Positions 16,802 to 26,432 of a stretch of DNA of 64,000 nucleotides are shown piece by piece; position 1 is the first letter of the stretch, and every line of letters starts with the position of its first letter. The position numbers and the translations under genes are program-made. The stretch covers positions 62,001 to 126,000 of the forward strand of contig NZ_JACFTB010000002.1 of NCBI RefSeq assembly GCF_014281965.1. The letters run 5' to 3'. The notes under the pieces are model-generated. The model saw only the letters and a program-made list of their open reading frames with translations. It was not told where the DNA came from and did not search any database. The DNA is from Rhodococcus sp. BP22 (GTDB lineage Bacteria > Actinomycetota > Actinomycetes > Mycobacteriales > Mycobacteriaceae).

Positions 16802-19150
16802 ATGGAGCGTCACGAAACCGAGCTCGACATCGGCACACCGAAGACTCATGCTGCGGGCCTGACCGCCGTCGCGGTGTCGATGAAACGCGCGCTCGGCCAC
16901 ATGGGTCCGGTTCGGACGGCGAAGACCCTTCTCGATCTCAACCAGGCCGAGGGCTTCGACTGCATGAGTTGCGCATGGCCGGATCCCGACCCCGGCCATC
17001 GTCACGTCGCCGAGTTCTGCGAAAACGGCGCCAAGGCGGTGGCCGAGGAAGCGACGACGACGCGTGCGACCCCTGAGTTCTTCGCGGCTCACACCATCGC
17101 AGACCTGGACGGTCACTCCGAACACTGGCTCGGGCAGCAGGGGCGAATCACCCATCCGATGGTGAAGCGGCCAGGTAGCCAGCATTACGAATCGATCGAG
17201 TGGGACGACGCGTTCGCGCTCATCGGCGAGGAACTTCGATCGCTCCCCGACCCCAATGAGGCGATTTTCTACACCTCGGGTCGAGCATCGAACGAATCAG
17301 CTTTCACCTACCAGCTCTTCGCGCGGGCATTCGGTACCAACAATCTGCCCGACTGTTCCAACATGTGCCACGAGTCCACCTCGATCGCATTGCAGGAGAC
17401 CATCGGCATCGGTAAGGCCAGCGTGACGCTCGACGACGTATACGACGCCGAACTGATCATCCTCGCCGGCCAGAATCCAGGCACCAACCATCCCCGCATG
17501 TTGTCGGCGCTCGAGAAGGCGAAGCAGAACGGCGCGAAGATCCTCTCGATCAACCCACTGCGTGAAGCCGGTCTGGTGAACTTCAAGAACCCGCAGACCG
17601 TCCGCGGAATGGTCGGTCCCGGTACGGACCTCTCCGACATGCACTTGCCGATCAGAGTCAACGGTGATCTGGCGCTGTTCCAGGCGTTCGGGTCGTTGCT
17701 CGTCGAATGGGATGCACTCGACCACGAGTTCGTCGAGGCTCACACCGCAGGGTTCGACGCGTGGCGCGAGAACGTGCGCGCCCTCGACTGGGATGTCGTC
17801 ACCGAATCCACCGGATTGACAAGGGAAGTCATCACCGAAGCGGCGCGTATGCTCCGCGATTCGAAGGCCACCGTCTTCTGCTGGGCCATGGGCTTGACCC
17901 AACACCGCAACGCCGTCGCCACCATCAAAGAACTCACCAATCTGGCTCTGGCGCAGGGCAATATAGGCAAGGCCGGTGCCGGGCTGCTGCCCGTCCGCGG
18001 CCACTCCAACGTGCAGGGCGATCGCACCATGGGGATCTGGGAGCGAGTCCCCCAGCACTTCCTCGACTCCATCGAGGCCGAGTTCGGTTTCGATCCACCG
18101 CGCGAGAACGGTCTCGACACAGTCGACTCGATCCGCGCGATGCGTGACGGTAAAGCCCATTTCTTCCTCGGACTCGGCGGCAACTTCGTTCAGGCGACGC
18201 CGGACAGCGACGTCACATTCGAGGCCATGCGCGGCATGCGCATGACCGTGCACATCTCGACGAAGATCAACCGTTCGCACCTCGTCTGTGGTGAGACTGC
18301 CCTCATCCTCCCGACACTCGGCCGCACCGAGCAGGACGTGCAAGCCTCGGGCCCACAGTGGATTTCCGTCGAGGACTCCACCTGCTCGGTGCACTCTTCT
18401 CGCGGCCCGTTGAAGCCTGCCAGTGCGCACCTCCGGTCCGAGGTTGCCATCCTCACCGGCATCGCCGAGGCCACCTTGGGTGACCGCCATGGCATCGACT
18501 GGAAGGGTATGCGTCAGGACTACCGAAACATCCGCACACACATCTCTCGCGTCGTACCGGGCTGCGAAGGCTACGAGGTCAACGTACGCAGGCCAGGCGG
18601 GTTCATTCTCCCACATCCACCGCGGGATTCACGAACCTTCGAAACCGACTCAGGGCGCGGCGAATTCACTGCCTTGCCGATCGACGTTCTACATGTCCCG
18701 GAAGGCCACCTACTACTCCAGACGCTCCGGAGTCACGATCAGTTCAACACGACGATCTACGGCCTGAGCGATCGCTACCGAGGAATCGAAGGCGGCCGAC
18801 GCGTCGTGTTCGTCCACCGCGAGGACATTGCCGCACTCGGCTATCGCGACGGCGAGTACGTCGACCTCGTCACCAAATGGGACGACGACGACATCGAGCG
18901 GTGTGCCTCGAATTTCCGGATCGTCGAATACGACACCCCTCGCGGATGCGCCGCCGCGTACTACCCGGAGACCAATCCGTTGGTTCCCCTGGACTCGACG
19001 GCAGTGGGAAGCAACTGTCCAACATCGAAATCGGTCGTCATCAAGCTACTTCCTGCCGGGGCTGCCGGCACCGAAGGCCGCGGTCGCCAGAACGACGTGA
19101 GATCCGACGAGGCTCACAAGTCCCACCCGCAGCCACATCATCTGAGTTAG
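16802..19150 (+). CDS. FdhF/YdeP family molybdopterin oxidoreductase
   Basis: 782 aa. GFDCMSCAWPDPD near residue 55 is the typical YdeP start. The molybdopterin domain (SGRASNESAFTYQLFARAFG, ILAGQNPGTNHPRM, GLLPVRGHSNVQGDRTMG) and the molydop_binding C-terminal domain (about 610-755) follow. It resembles formate dehydrogenase alpha chains, but family members lack a clear N-terminal 4Fe-4S motif and their substrate is not settled. ATG 16802 has AAAGGA upstream, 29 bp after the ACBP gene. A low-complexity basic tail of ~25 residues ends the protein. No fdhD gene is in the window. Confidence 0.85.
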   Translation: MERHETELDIGTPKTHAAGLTAVAVSMKRALGHMGPVRTAKTLLDLNQAEGFDCMSCAWPDPDPGHRHVAEFCENGAKAVAEEATTTRATPEFFAAHTIADLDGHSEHWLGQQGRITHPMVKRPGSQHYESIEWDDAFALIGEELRSLPDPNEAIFYTSGRASNESAFTYQLFARAFGTNNLPDCSNMCHESTSIALQETIGIGKASVTLDDVYDAELIILAGQNPGTNHPRMLSALEKAKQNGAKILSINPLREAGLVNFKNPQTVRGMVGPGTDLSDMHLPIRVNGDLALFQAFGSLLVEWDALDHEFVEAHTAGFDAWRENVRALDWDVVTESTGLTREVITEAARMLRDSKATVFCWAMGLTQHRNAVATIKELTNLALAQGNIGKAGAGLLPVRGHSNVQGDRTMGIWERVPQHFLDSIEAEFGFDPPRENGLDTVDSIRAMRDGKAHFFLGLGGNFVQATPDSDVTFEAMRGMRMTVHISTKINRSHLVCGETALILPTLGRTEQDVQASGPQWISVEDSTCSVHSSRGPLKPASAHLRSEVAILTGIAEATLGDRHGIDWKGMRQDYRNIRTHISRVVPGCEGYEVNVRRPGGFILPHPPRDSRTFETDSGRGEFTALPIDVLHVPEGHLLLQTLRSHDQFNTTIYGLSDRYRGIEGGRRVVFVHREDIAALGYRDGEYVDLVTKWDDDDIERCASNFRIVEYDTPRGCAAAYYPETNPLVPLDSTAVGSNCPTSKSVVIKLLPAGAAGTEGRGRQNDVRSDEAHKSHPQPHHLS

Positions 19151-19296
19151 GCCCCGCCATCGAGAGGCGCTGTCATCCGTTCGGCCCCGTCCACGAAGCC
19201 GGCGACGCATGGCGTCTCGCGCGGGCTTCGAACCACCCGCAACCCGGTTGGTTGTCGGCACCGCACACGCCGCATAGTGTGAGCCAGACAACAGTA

Positions 19297-19324
19297 AATC
19301 ACATCACATATATGTGATGTGATT
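19297..19324. promoter_or_regulatory. perfect 28-bp palindromic operator upstream of the aldehyde dehydrogenase operon
   Basis: AATCACATCACATA is followed directly by its complement TATGTGATGTGATT, with no spacer and no mismatch. Each half holds a direct repeat of ATCACA. It lies 24 bp before the aldehyde dehydrogenase ATG, where a repressor would block RNA polymerase. The rest of the 198-bp gap (19151-19348) holds nothing else I can name. Confidence 0.75.
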
Positions 19325-19348
19325 GTGAGAGCGGGAGGATTCCGGCCC

Positions 19349-20845
19349 ATGACGGACCAGGTCACGCAGATGACAGTTCCAACGTTCGACAGTCTCGATC
19401 CGAGGACAGGCGAGGTGCTGGCCAGCTATCCGATCTCCGACGGCGATGCAGTCCTGGCCGCCGTCGACCGCGCTCGGGCGGCCTCTCGGTGGTGGGATCT
19501 TCAGGGTTTCACCGGACGTAAGAATTGGTTGCTCGAGTTCAAGAACGCGATCGCCAAGGATGCGCAGAGCCTTGCTGCGGTCATTGCCGCCGAGAGCGGC
19601 AAGCCCGATGAGGATGCGATTCTCGAGGTCATGATGGCCGTCGAACACATCGATTGGGCTGCACGGAACGCCGAGAAGACGCTGAAACAGCGCAAGGTGT
19701 CCTCTGGACTGATCAGCGCCAATCAGAAGGCCTATGTGGGCTACCGGCCGTTCGGTGTCGTCGGCGTCATCGGGCCGTGGAACTACCCGTTGTACACCCC
19801 GATGGGTTCCATCGCGTACTCACTTGCGGCCGGCAATGCCGTGGTGTTCAAACCGAGCGAGCTCACCCCGGGCGTCGGTGTGTGGCTGGCGAAGAAATGG
19901 GAGTCACTCGCGCCGACACAGCTAGTGCTGCAGACCGTCACCGGTGACGGATCGACCGGCGCTGCGTTGTGCACTGCGGGAGTCGACAAGATCGCCTTCA
20001 CCGGGTCCACGGCCACCGCCAAGAAGGTCATGGCAACGTGCGCCCAGTCGCTGACCCCGCTCGTTGCCGAGTGTGGCGGTAAGGATGCCATGCTCGTCGA
20101 TGCGGACGCCGATCTCGATGCAGCCGTGGAGTTTGCAGCATTCGGCGCGATGGGCAATGCGGGTCAGACGTGTGCAGGTGTCGAGCGGATCTATGTCGCG
20201 GCTCCGGTGTACGAGACCTTCGTCGACAAACTTGCTGCGGCAGTATCAGCGTTGAAACCCGGCGGCGCCGGATCTTCCTCGTACGGTCCGATGACCCTCG
20301 GAAAGCAGAGCGACATCGTCCGAAGCCAGATCGAAGACGCTCTGGCCAAGGGCGCGCGTGCTGTCATCGGCGGCCTCGAATCGCTGCACGGCCCGTACAT
20401 CGACCCCGTCATTCTCACCGACGTTCCCGAAGATTCCACTGCGATAACGGAAGAGACCTTCGGTCCGACGGTGGTCGTGAACAAGGTTCGTGATCTCGAC
20501 GAGGGAATCGAGCGCGCCAACGCGTCGGTGTACGGACTCGGCGCCTCGGTATTCACCAAGGACACCGAGGCCGGACGACGTGCAGCGGAAAGACTCGACT
20601 GCGGCGTCGTGACGGTCAATTCCGTCCTCGGGTTCGCCGGCATTCCTGCTTTGCCGTTCGGTGGTACGGGCGATTCCGGCTTCGGTCGTATCCACGGTGC
20701 CGACGGACTCCGCGAGTTCAGCACCGTCAAATCACTTGCCGTACAGCAATTCGCGATACCACTGAAGCTGCTCACGATGAACCGCAAAGCACGCGACATG
20801 AAGATCTCGAAACTGATGCTCAAACTGCGACACGGGAGAGGCTGA
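19349..20845 (+). CDS. aldehyde dehydrogenase (NAD(P)-dependent)
   Basis: 498 aa. Family motifs: GVIGPWNYPLYTPMGSIAYSLAAG, KPSELTPG, FTGSTATAKKV, catalytic Glu in VAECGGKDAML and catalytic Cys in GNAGQTCAGVERIYV. Oxidises an aldehyde to the acid. ATG 19349 has GGGAGGA 9 nt upstream. It is first in a tight unit with a DUF2236 oxygenase (1 bp apart) and an acyl-CoA ligase, which suggests oxidative cleavage, then aldehyde oxidation, then CoA activation. Substrate not known. Confidence 0.93.
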   Translation: MTDQVTQMTVPTFDSLDPRTGEVLASYPISDGDAVLAAVDRARAASRWWDLQGFTGRKNWLLEFKNAIAKDAQSLAAVIAAESGKPDEDAILEVMMAVEHIDWAARNAEKTLKQRKVSSGLISANQKAYVGYRPFGVVGVIGPWNYPLYTPMGSIAYSLAAGNAVVFKPSELTPGVGVWLAKKWESLAPTQLVLQTVTGDGSTGAALCTAGVDKIAFTGSTATAKKVMATCAQSLTPLVAECGGKDAMLVDADADLDAAVEFAAFGAMGNAGQTCAGVERIYVAAPVYETFVDKLAAAVSALKPGGAGSSSYGPMTLGKQSDIVRSQIEDALAKGARAVIGGLESLHGPYIDPVILTDVPEDSTAITEETFGPTVVVNKVRDLDEGIERANASVYGLGASVFTKDTEAGRRAAERLDCGVVTVNSVLGFAGIPALPFGGTGDSGFGRIHGADGLREFSTVKSLAVQQFAIPLKLLTMNRKARDMKISKLMLKLRHGRG

Positions 20846-20846
20846 C

Positions 20847-21782
20847 ATGGATGCCACTCCCAAGCGCGGCCGGTACGGGTGGTTGCGGCGAATAGAGGAA
20901 CTCGATCCGAAAGTGGACAACCACGAGATTCATCTCATCACCGCAGGCTGCGAGTTTCCGTGGGACTACCAACGCGCTCTGGAATTCGCCCTGTTCCGGA
21001 CGTACTGCGTCCCGACCATCTCCGAACTGTTGGAGAAGACAGGCGAATTCGAGAATCGACCGCAGAAGCGCTACGACGACACATCGCTCCTGATGGCGGA
21101 AATGCTCGAGCACGGCTACGACTCCGAGAGAGGACGCGAGTCACTACGGACGATCAACCGAATGCACGGCAAGTACGACATCGACAACGACGACATGCTC
21201 TATGTTCTGACCACATTCATCTACGAGCCGATCGACTGGATCGACCGATACGGCTGGCGTCGGCTGCACCCGAAGGAACGCCTGGCAACGTTCTACTTCT
21301 ACCGTGAAATCGGAATTCGGATGGGTATCAAGAACATTCCGGAGTCCTACACCGAATTCGCGCGATTCAAACTCGACTACGAAGAACGCACTTTCCGGTA
21401 CACCGAGGACAACCACCGCGTCGGAAAGTACACCCTCGACTTGTTCTGCTCATGGTTTCCGACGGCACTGCATCCGGCGGTACGGCAAGGTGTCTATGCA
21501 CTGATGGACGACAAGATGGCGCACGCATTCGGCTTCCCGGCCGGCTCACCGACTCTGCGTCGCATCGCGGTAGCGAGTTTACGCGCCAAAGCGCGTGGTG
21601 AACGATTCATGCCCAAGCGTAGGCATTCGAGAACCACCGACGATTCGAAGAACAAGACCTACCCCGGCTACCCGCGCGGCTACCGTCCGAGCCAACTCGG
21701 TGCGCTCGCCGATCCACCGACGTGCCCGTACACACCCGAACGCAGTGTCGGTCCACGAGCGGAGCAACCCGCGACACTCTGA
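20847..21782 (+). CDS. oxygenase MpaB family protein (DUF2236), second copy
   Basis: 311 aa. Lines up with DUF2236 proteins: EIHLITAGCEFPWDYQRALE, a His in NRMHGKYDIDNDDMLYVLTT, then EPIDWIDRYGWRRLHPKE. It is only weakly like the copy at 14877-15815, so this is not a recent duplication. The C-terminal ~60 residues are basic and Pro-rich. Starts 1 bp after the aldehyde dehydrogenase stop. A product aldehyde from this enzyme would be a natural substrate for the dehydrogenase (inference). Confidence 0.8.
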   Translation: MDATPKRGRYGWLRRIEELDPKVDNHEIHLITAGCEFPWDYQRALEFALFRTYCVPTISELLEKTGEFENRPQKRYDDTSLLMAEMLEHGYDSERGRESLRTINRMHGKYDIDNDDMLYVLTTFIYEPIDWIDRYGWRRLHPKERLATFYFYREIGIRMGIKNIPESYTEFARFKLDYEERTFRYTEDNHRVGKYTLDLFCSWFPTALHPAVRQGVYALMDDKMAHAFGFPAGSPTLRRIAVASLRAKARGERFMPKRRHSRTTDDSKNKTYPGYPRGYRPSQLGALADPPTCPYTPERSVGPRAEQPATL

Positions 21783-21834
21783 CCGGGAAAATCGAACCCC
21801 CGACAGCCGGCACCGCGCGAAAGAGGAACCAGCA

Positions 21835-23400
21835 ATGGACTCACCCGATCACAGCCAGGAGCCGCAACGTTCGGTTCGAAACAACTGGAACAACCAGGTT
21901 CGTCGCCACGCCCTGATGAATCCGGACGGGCTCGCGCTGCGATTCCTCGGTGAATCCACCACGTGGCACGAGCTTTCCGACCGGGTCGCGAGGTTCGCCG
22001 ACGTCCTGAGTCGACGAGGTGTCGGCGCCGGGGATCGCGTCCTGATCCTCATGCTCAACCGCCCCGAATACCTCGAATCGGTGCTGGCAATCAATGCGCT
22101 CGGCGCGCTGGCAGTACCCGTGAACTTCAGGATGACCGCCCCTGAGGTCGCGTTCCTGGCCGACAACAGCGGTGCGACGCTACTCGTCACCGACGAGCCG
22201 CTGGCTCGACTTGCCGAAGCAGTTGCAGCACAATCGGATTCCGTGGCAGGAACGATCACGGTCGGTGAGGAGTACGAGAGACTGCTCGTCGACGCCGATC
22301 ACGCCGCACCCGTCGACGTCCCCGATGATGCACCGGCACTGATCATGTACACCTCCGGCACTACCGGCCGACCGAAAGGTGCTGTGCTGACCCACGCCAA
22401 CATGCAGGCGCAAGCGCTGACGTGCATTCGCGCACTGCAGATGCACGGCGTCGACGAAATCGGCTTCTGCGCATCACCGATGTTTCATATCGCGGCCCTG
22501 GGTAGCTTGGCCCCGAGTCTGCTGCTGGGGGTTCCGACAGTCATCTACCCAGTCGGCGCATTCGATCCGGCAGCACTGCTGGATGTCCTGGAATACGAGG
22601 GAGTCACCACACTGTTCCTCGTGCCCGTGCAGTGGCAAGCGATATGTGCCGAACAATCGCGAGCGCCACGCGCGGTGAAGCTTCGCGTCATATCCTGGGG
22701 CGCCGCCCCGGCGTCGGACACCATCCTGAAGGCAATGTCGGCAACGTTCCCCGATGCACTCAACGTCGCGGTCTTCGGCCAGACCGAGATGTCACCCATC
22801 ACCTGCGTTCTCGACGGAGCGGACGCGCTGCGCAAGCTCGGTTCCGTCGGCCGCGTCATCGCCACCGTTTCGGCCCGTGTGGTCGACGACGACATGCAAG
22901 ACGTCACTCGTGGGGAGATCGGTGAGATCGTCTACCGGGGCCCTACTCTCATGCGTGAGTACTGGCAGAACCCCGACGCCACGGCCGACGCGTTCGGCGG
23001 TGGTTGGTTTCACTCCGGGGACCTGGTCCGTCAGGACGACGAAGGTTTCGTCTTCGTCGTCGACCGCAAGAAGGACATGATCATCTCCGGCGGCGAGAAC
23101 ATCTACTGCGCCGAAGTGGAGAACGTCCTCTTCTCACATCCGCGGATCCGCGAAGCTGCAGTCATCGGGCGAACCGACGAGACCTGGGGCGAGGTACCCG
23201 TAGCCGTAGTTGCCCTGACCGACGCGTCCGGGGCCCCGGATCTGACCCTGGAGGAACTCGTGGAATGGCTGGGCGAGCACCTCGCACGGTACAAACACCC
23301 GAAGGAGCTCGTGGTCGTCGACGCTCTCCCCCGCAACGCCAGCGGCAAGGTTGTCAAAGCCGCTCTACGAAGCTCGTATTCACCTGCCGATGCGAACTGA
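21835..23400 (+). CDS. acyl-CoA synthetase (FadD-like, AMP-binding)
   Basis: 521 aa. ANL-superfamily motifs in order: P-loop YTSGTTGRPKGAVLTHANM, FGQTEMSP, FHSGDLVRQDDEGFVFVVDR, KKDMIISGGENIYCAEVE and the C-terminal catalytic Lys in PRNASGKVVKAALR. Makes acyl-CoA from a carboxylic acid, ATP and CoA. ATG 21835 with GAGGAA upstream is chosen over longer in-frame readings that overlap the previous gene. Third gene of the palindrome-controlled unit. Confidence 0.9.
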   Translation: MDSPDHSQEPQRSVRNNWNNQVRRHALMNPDGLALRFLGESTTWHELSDRVARFADVLSRRGVGAGDRVLILMLNRPEYLESVLAINALGALAVPVNFRMTAPEVAFLADNSGATLLVTDEPLARLAEAVAAQSDSVAGTITVGEEYERLLVDADHAAPVDVPDDAPALIMYTSGTTGRPKGAVLTHANMQAQALTCIRALQMHGVDEIGFCASPMFHIAALGSLAPSLLLGVPTVIYPVGAFDPAALLDVLEYEGVTTLFLVPVQWQAICAEQSRAPRAVKLRVISWGAAPASDTILKAMSATFPDALNVAVFGQTEMSPITCVLDGADALRKLGSVGRVIATVSARVVDDDMQDVTRGEIGEIVYRGPTLMREYWQNPDATADAFGGGWFHSGDLVRQDDEGFVFVVDRKKDMIISGGENIYCAEVENVLFSHPRIREAAVIGRTDETWGEVPVAVVALTDASGAPDLTLEELVEWLGEHLARYKHPKELVVVDALPRNASGKVVKAALRSSYSPADAN

Positions 23401-23681
23401 CCGGATGACGAGCCCGATCGGCTTCACGGGCTATCGAGACCGCCGGCTACTGGCGCCTGCTGGACCGAAGTGACACAGTTGCCGAGATCCGGATCCGCCG
23501 AACTGCTGGTCGGGGCATACCCCGAAAGCGAAAGCACGTAGCCTGGCGGTGAAGGATCGGTGGCTCACTCCGAATGACACGCGTGTCGTTCGAAAAGATT
23601 GTCCGAGCCACCAGGCACGATGCAAGAGGGTCCCGACCATGTCATTGAGCGACGGGTCACCACTATCGAGGAGATAAGGCC

Positions 23682-23996
23682 ATGGCTTTACCAGTATTGA
23701 CTCCGGAACAGCGCACCGCGGCGTTGGCCAAGGCGGCCGAGGCACGTACCGCCAGGTCGAAGCTGCTGGCCGCCGTCAAGTCCGGCGAGCTGAGCGTTGC
23801 TGACGTTCTCGCAAAGGCCGAGGGCGACGAGATTGTCAAGAAGACCAAGGTCTCCGCACTGATCAAGGCACTTCCGGGTGTCGGTTCGGTGCGCGCCGCA
23901 CAGCTGCTCGAGCAGCTTTCCATCGCAGACACCCGCCGCATCGGTGGACTCGGCGCCAACCAGCGTGAAGCACTGCTGGCCGCTGTCGCGTCCTGA
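23682..23996 (+). CDS. mihF: actinobacterial integration host factor
   Basis: 104 aa, same size as mycobacterial mIHF (Rv1388). The helix-two-turn-helix region reads KVSALIKALPGVGSVRAAQL and RIGGLGANQREALLAAV. It binds DNA without strong sequence preference and compacts the nucleoid. The ATG follows AGGAGATAAGGCC. In mycobacteria mihF is beside gmk; here it is not, so this could be a second copy. The 281-bp gap before it holds only a near-palindrome around 23567-23588 and no gene. Confidence 0.9.
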   Translation: MALPVLTPEQRTAALAKAAEARTARSKLLAAVKSGELSVADVLAKAEGDEIVKKTKVSALIKALPGVGSVRAAQLLEQLSIADTRRIGGLGANQREALLAAVAS

Positions 23997-24048
23997 CCGA
24001 GAGGCTCTAGGCGGTACGGGTCATACCGACTGGGGTTAACATTCCCCT

Positions 24049-24531
24049 ATGAATGTCGAAGTGACCCTGCTGCCCGGGATCGGGGTGCGGAAGGATTTCG
24101 CCCTCGCATCTGGGCGTCGCATCGGTGTCATCACCCGCAAGGACGGCGTGAACGAGCTGATCGTTTCGCGCATGGATGACCCCGACGCGACACAGGCGTC
24201 CATCACACTGAGCAATGAGGAAGCGGCGGCGCTGGGCAATTTGCTCGGCACGCCGCAACTCATTGCTCAGCTCGGGGAAGAGCACCGTGAACTCCCCGGC
24301 ATCCACACGCGACAGCTCCGCATCAAAGAGGGCTCGCGATTCGACGGCCGAACTCTCGGCGACACCACGATGCGCACCAAGACCGGTGTATCCATCGTCG
24401 CGGTCATGCGCGCCGGGCAGGTCCAACCGTCACCCAACCCTGATTTCCTGATCGTCTCCGGCGATCTGCTCGTTGCTGTCGGTACGGCAGAGGGACTGGA
24501 TGCAGCCACAAAGCTGCTCGGCAATGCATAA
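24049..24531 (+). CDS. K+/H+ antiporter regulatory subunit, KhtT-like (TrkA-C)
   Basis: 160 aa. N-terminal half begins VEVTLLPGIGVRKDFAL as in KhtT. The C-terminal half (about 85-158) is a TrkA-C/RCK domain: LRIKEGSRFDGRTLGDTTMR, then NPDFLIVSGDLLVAVGTAEG. It gates the membrane subunit encoded 22 bp downstream, probably through nucleotide and pH sensing, as KhtT does for KhtU in Bacillus. Confidence 0.87.
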   Translation: MNVEVTLLPGIGVRKDFALASGRRIGVITRKDGVNELIVSRMDDPDATQASITLSNEEAAALGNLLGTPQLIAQLGEEHRELPGIHTRQLRIKEGSRFDGRTLGDTTMRTKTGVSIVAVMRAGQVQPSPNPDFLIVSGDLLVAVGTAEGLDAATKLLGNA

Positions 24532-24553
24532 GAAGAAACAGGGCTGATTACCC

Positions 24554-25720
24554 ATGGCCGAAAGCGCACTCGCGCTGACCGAACTCGGGGCAGTGTTCTT
24601 CGCACTCGGCCTCCTCGCCAGGCTCGCCGGACGCATCGGCGTCTCCCCGATCCCCTTCTATCTCCTCGGCGGACTGTGCTTCGGCAACGGCGGCTTCATC
24701 ACACTCGACGGTATCGACGAGTTCAGTGAACTGGCCAGCGAGATCGGGGTCATACTTCTGCTCTTACTGCTCGGGCTGGAGTACACCGCCAACGAGCTCG
24801 TCACCGGGCTACGCAGGTCGTGGATGGCCGGTGTCGTCGATATCGTCCTCAACTTCGCCCCGGGAGCAGTCGTCGCGCTCATGCTCGGCTGGGGTGGCGT
24901 CGGCGCCCTCGTTCTCGGCGGCGTCACCTACATCTCATCCTCGGGGATCATCGCCAAAGTTCTCACCGATCTGGGCCGTCTCGGCAACCGCGAAACACCC
25001 GTAGTGCTCTCGATCCTCGTATTCGAGGACCTCGCGATGGCGATCTACCTGCCGATACTGACGACAGTCCTGGCCGGAGTGGGCATTCTTGGTGGCTTCG
25101 GTGCGGTCGGAATCTCGCTACTCGTCATCACCGTGGTCCTTGTGGTCGCGCTCAGATACGGACGATTCGTCTCTGCCGTCGTCGACAGCCCCGACCGCGA
25201 GGTAGTTCTGCTCACGGTCCTCGGATCTGCGTTGGTGGTAGCCGGCATCGCCTCCGAGTTGCAGGTATCGGCCGCAGTCGGCGCCTTTCTGCTCGGCATC
25301 GCCATCTCCGGTTCGACCGCGGACAACGCAACCCGCATCCTCGAACCGTTACGTGATCTCTTCGCCGCCATGTTCTTCGTCGTGTTCGGACTGAATACGG
25401 ACCCCTCGACCATTCCGCCCGTCCTCGGCTGGGCCGTCGTCCTGGCCGTGGCAACAACGGTCACCAAGGTCATGACGGGCGCCTGGGCCGCTGGTCGACA
25501 AGGCATCGGCAGGCCTGGACAGCTGCGCGCGGGCGCAGCTTTGGTCGCGCGAGGAGAGTTCTCGATCGTCATCGCGGGGCTCGCTGTTGCCGCCGGCGCT
25601 GTCGACGGCGAACTGGCTGCCCTCGCGACTGCGTACGTGCTGTTGATGGCGGTACTCGGACCCGTCGCTGCACGCGTGGTCGAGCCCCTTACGAAGTCTT
25701 TGATCCGGCCCCGGAGTTGA
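24554..25720 (+). CDS. cation:proton antiporter, CPA2 family (KhtU/KefB-like)
   Basis: 388 aa, about 12 hydrophobic helices. Typical CPA2 segments: FITLDGIDEFSELASEIGVI, LLLLLGLEYTANELV, SSSGIIAKVLTDLG and ILVFEDLAMAIYLP, where the Asp lies in the ion site. No RCK domain is fused to it; KhtT supplies that in trans. The two genes are one operon. Exports K+ or other monovalent cations in exchange for protons. Confidence 0.88.
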   Translation: MAESALALTELGAVFFALGLLARLAGRIGVSPIPFYLLGGLCFGNGGFITLDGIDEFSELASEIGVILLLLLLGLEYTANELVTGLRRSWMAGVVDIVLNFAPGAVVALMLGWGGVGALVLGGVTYISSSGIIAKVLTDLGRLGNRETPVVLSILVFEDLAMAIYLPILTTVLAGVGILGGFGAVGISLLVITVVLVVALRYGRFVSAVVDSPDREVVLLTVLGSALVVAGIASELQVSAAVGAFLLGIAISGSTADNATRILEPLRDLFAAMFFVVFGLNTDPSTIPPVLGWAVVLAVATTVTKVMTGAWAAGRQGIGRPGQLRAGAALVARGEFSIVIAGLAVAAGAVDGELAALATAYVLLMAVLGPVAARVVEPLTKSLIRPRS

Positions 25721-25754
25721 GTGCAGACCTACACACTGTGATTGGCTGATCGTC

Positions 25755-26432
25755 ATGGCAGGCAGAGCGCGCACGACTTCCGCAGCAACAGCGCTGCGTC
25801 GGCGGCCACAGCTGTCCGAGGACGTCGCCAATCATGTGCGGCACCTCGTCATGTCCGGAGAAGTTCGCCCCGGTGACTACATCCGATTGGACGAGACCGC
25901 AGCCGAGCTCGGTGTCAGTGTCACGCCGGTTCGAGAGGCTTTACTGACACTTCGGGGCGAGGGAATGGTCGAACTCGTACCGCATCGCGGATACGTGGTC
26001 TCGGCACTGACTCCGGCCGATATCGCGGACATCTTTTGGCTGCAGGGTCGGATTGCCGTCGAGTTGGTTCGGCGCGCGGCACCGAAAATCGGCGAATCAG
26101 AGATCGCCGAGCTGAGAAAGTTCAATGCATCGTTGGCCGCTGCCGTGGCGAACGGCCGGGCCGAGGAGGTCGAAGTCAGCGAGTTCGAGTTCCACCGAGT
26201 GATCAACAGACTGGCCGAGGCGAGCAAGTTGGCGTGGTTTCTCAACAACGCGACCCGGTACACCCCCACCCGTCTATATGCGTCGGACCCCGAATGGGGC
26301 CGCGCGGCCGTGAGCAACCATGAGCAACTGATCGATGCCTTGGACGTCGGCGACGTCGATGCGGCCTGCACTTTGATGGGCAGGCAATTCACCGACGGCG
26401 CCGAGCGTTTGCTCGCATACCGCAACATGTGA
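25755..26432 (+). CDS. GntR-family regulator with FCD ligand domain
   Basis: 225 aa. The winged helix (VANHVRHLVMSGEVRPGDYI, then LGVSVTPVREALLTLRGEG) is GntR/FadR type, and the all-helical FCD domain follows from about residue 90. FCD regulators bind carboxylic acids or metals. It lies 34 bp after the antiporter gene and convergent to fadB. Its target cannot be told from position. The stop codon lies inside the hairpin at 26426-26471. Confidence 0.88.
   Translation: MAGRARTTSAATALRRRPQLSEDVANHVRHLVMSGEVRPGDYIRLDETAAELGVSVTPVREALLTLRGEGMVELVPHRGYVVSALTPADIADIFWLQGRIAVELVRRAAPKIGESEIAELRKFNASLAAAVANGRAEEVEVSEFEFHRVINRLAEASKLAWFLNNATRYTPTRLYASDPEWGRAAVSNHEQLIDALDVGDVDAACTLMGRQFTDGAERLLAYRNM

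Noticed and set aside
19297-19324. 28-bp palindrome as a CRP/GlxR site
   Set aside because: CRP-type sites have TGTGA then TCACA. Here the order is TCACA then TGTGA, so the half sites point the wrong way.
23431-23745. Possible minus-strand gene upstream of mihF
   Set aside because: Low-quality reading with no ribosome binding site or recognisable domain, overlapping mihF.
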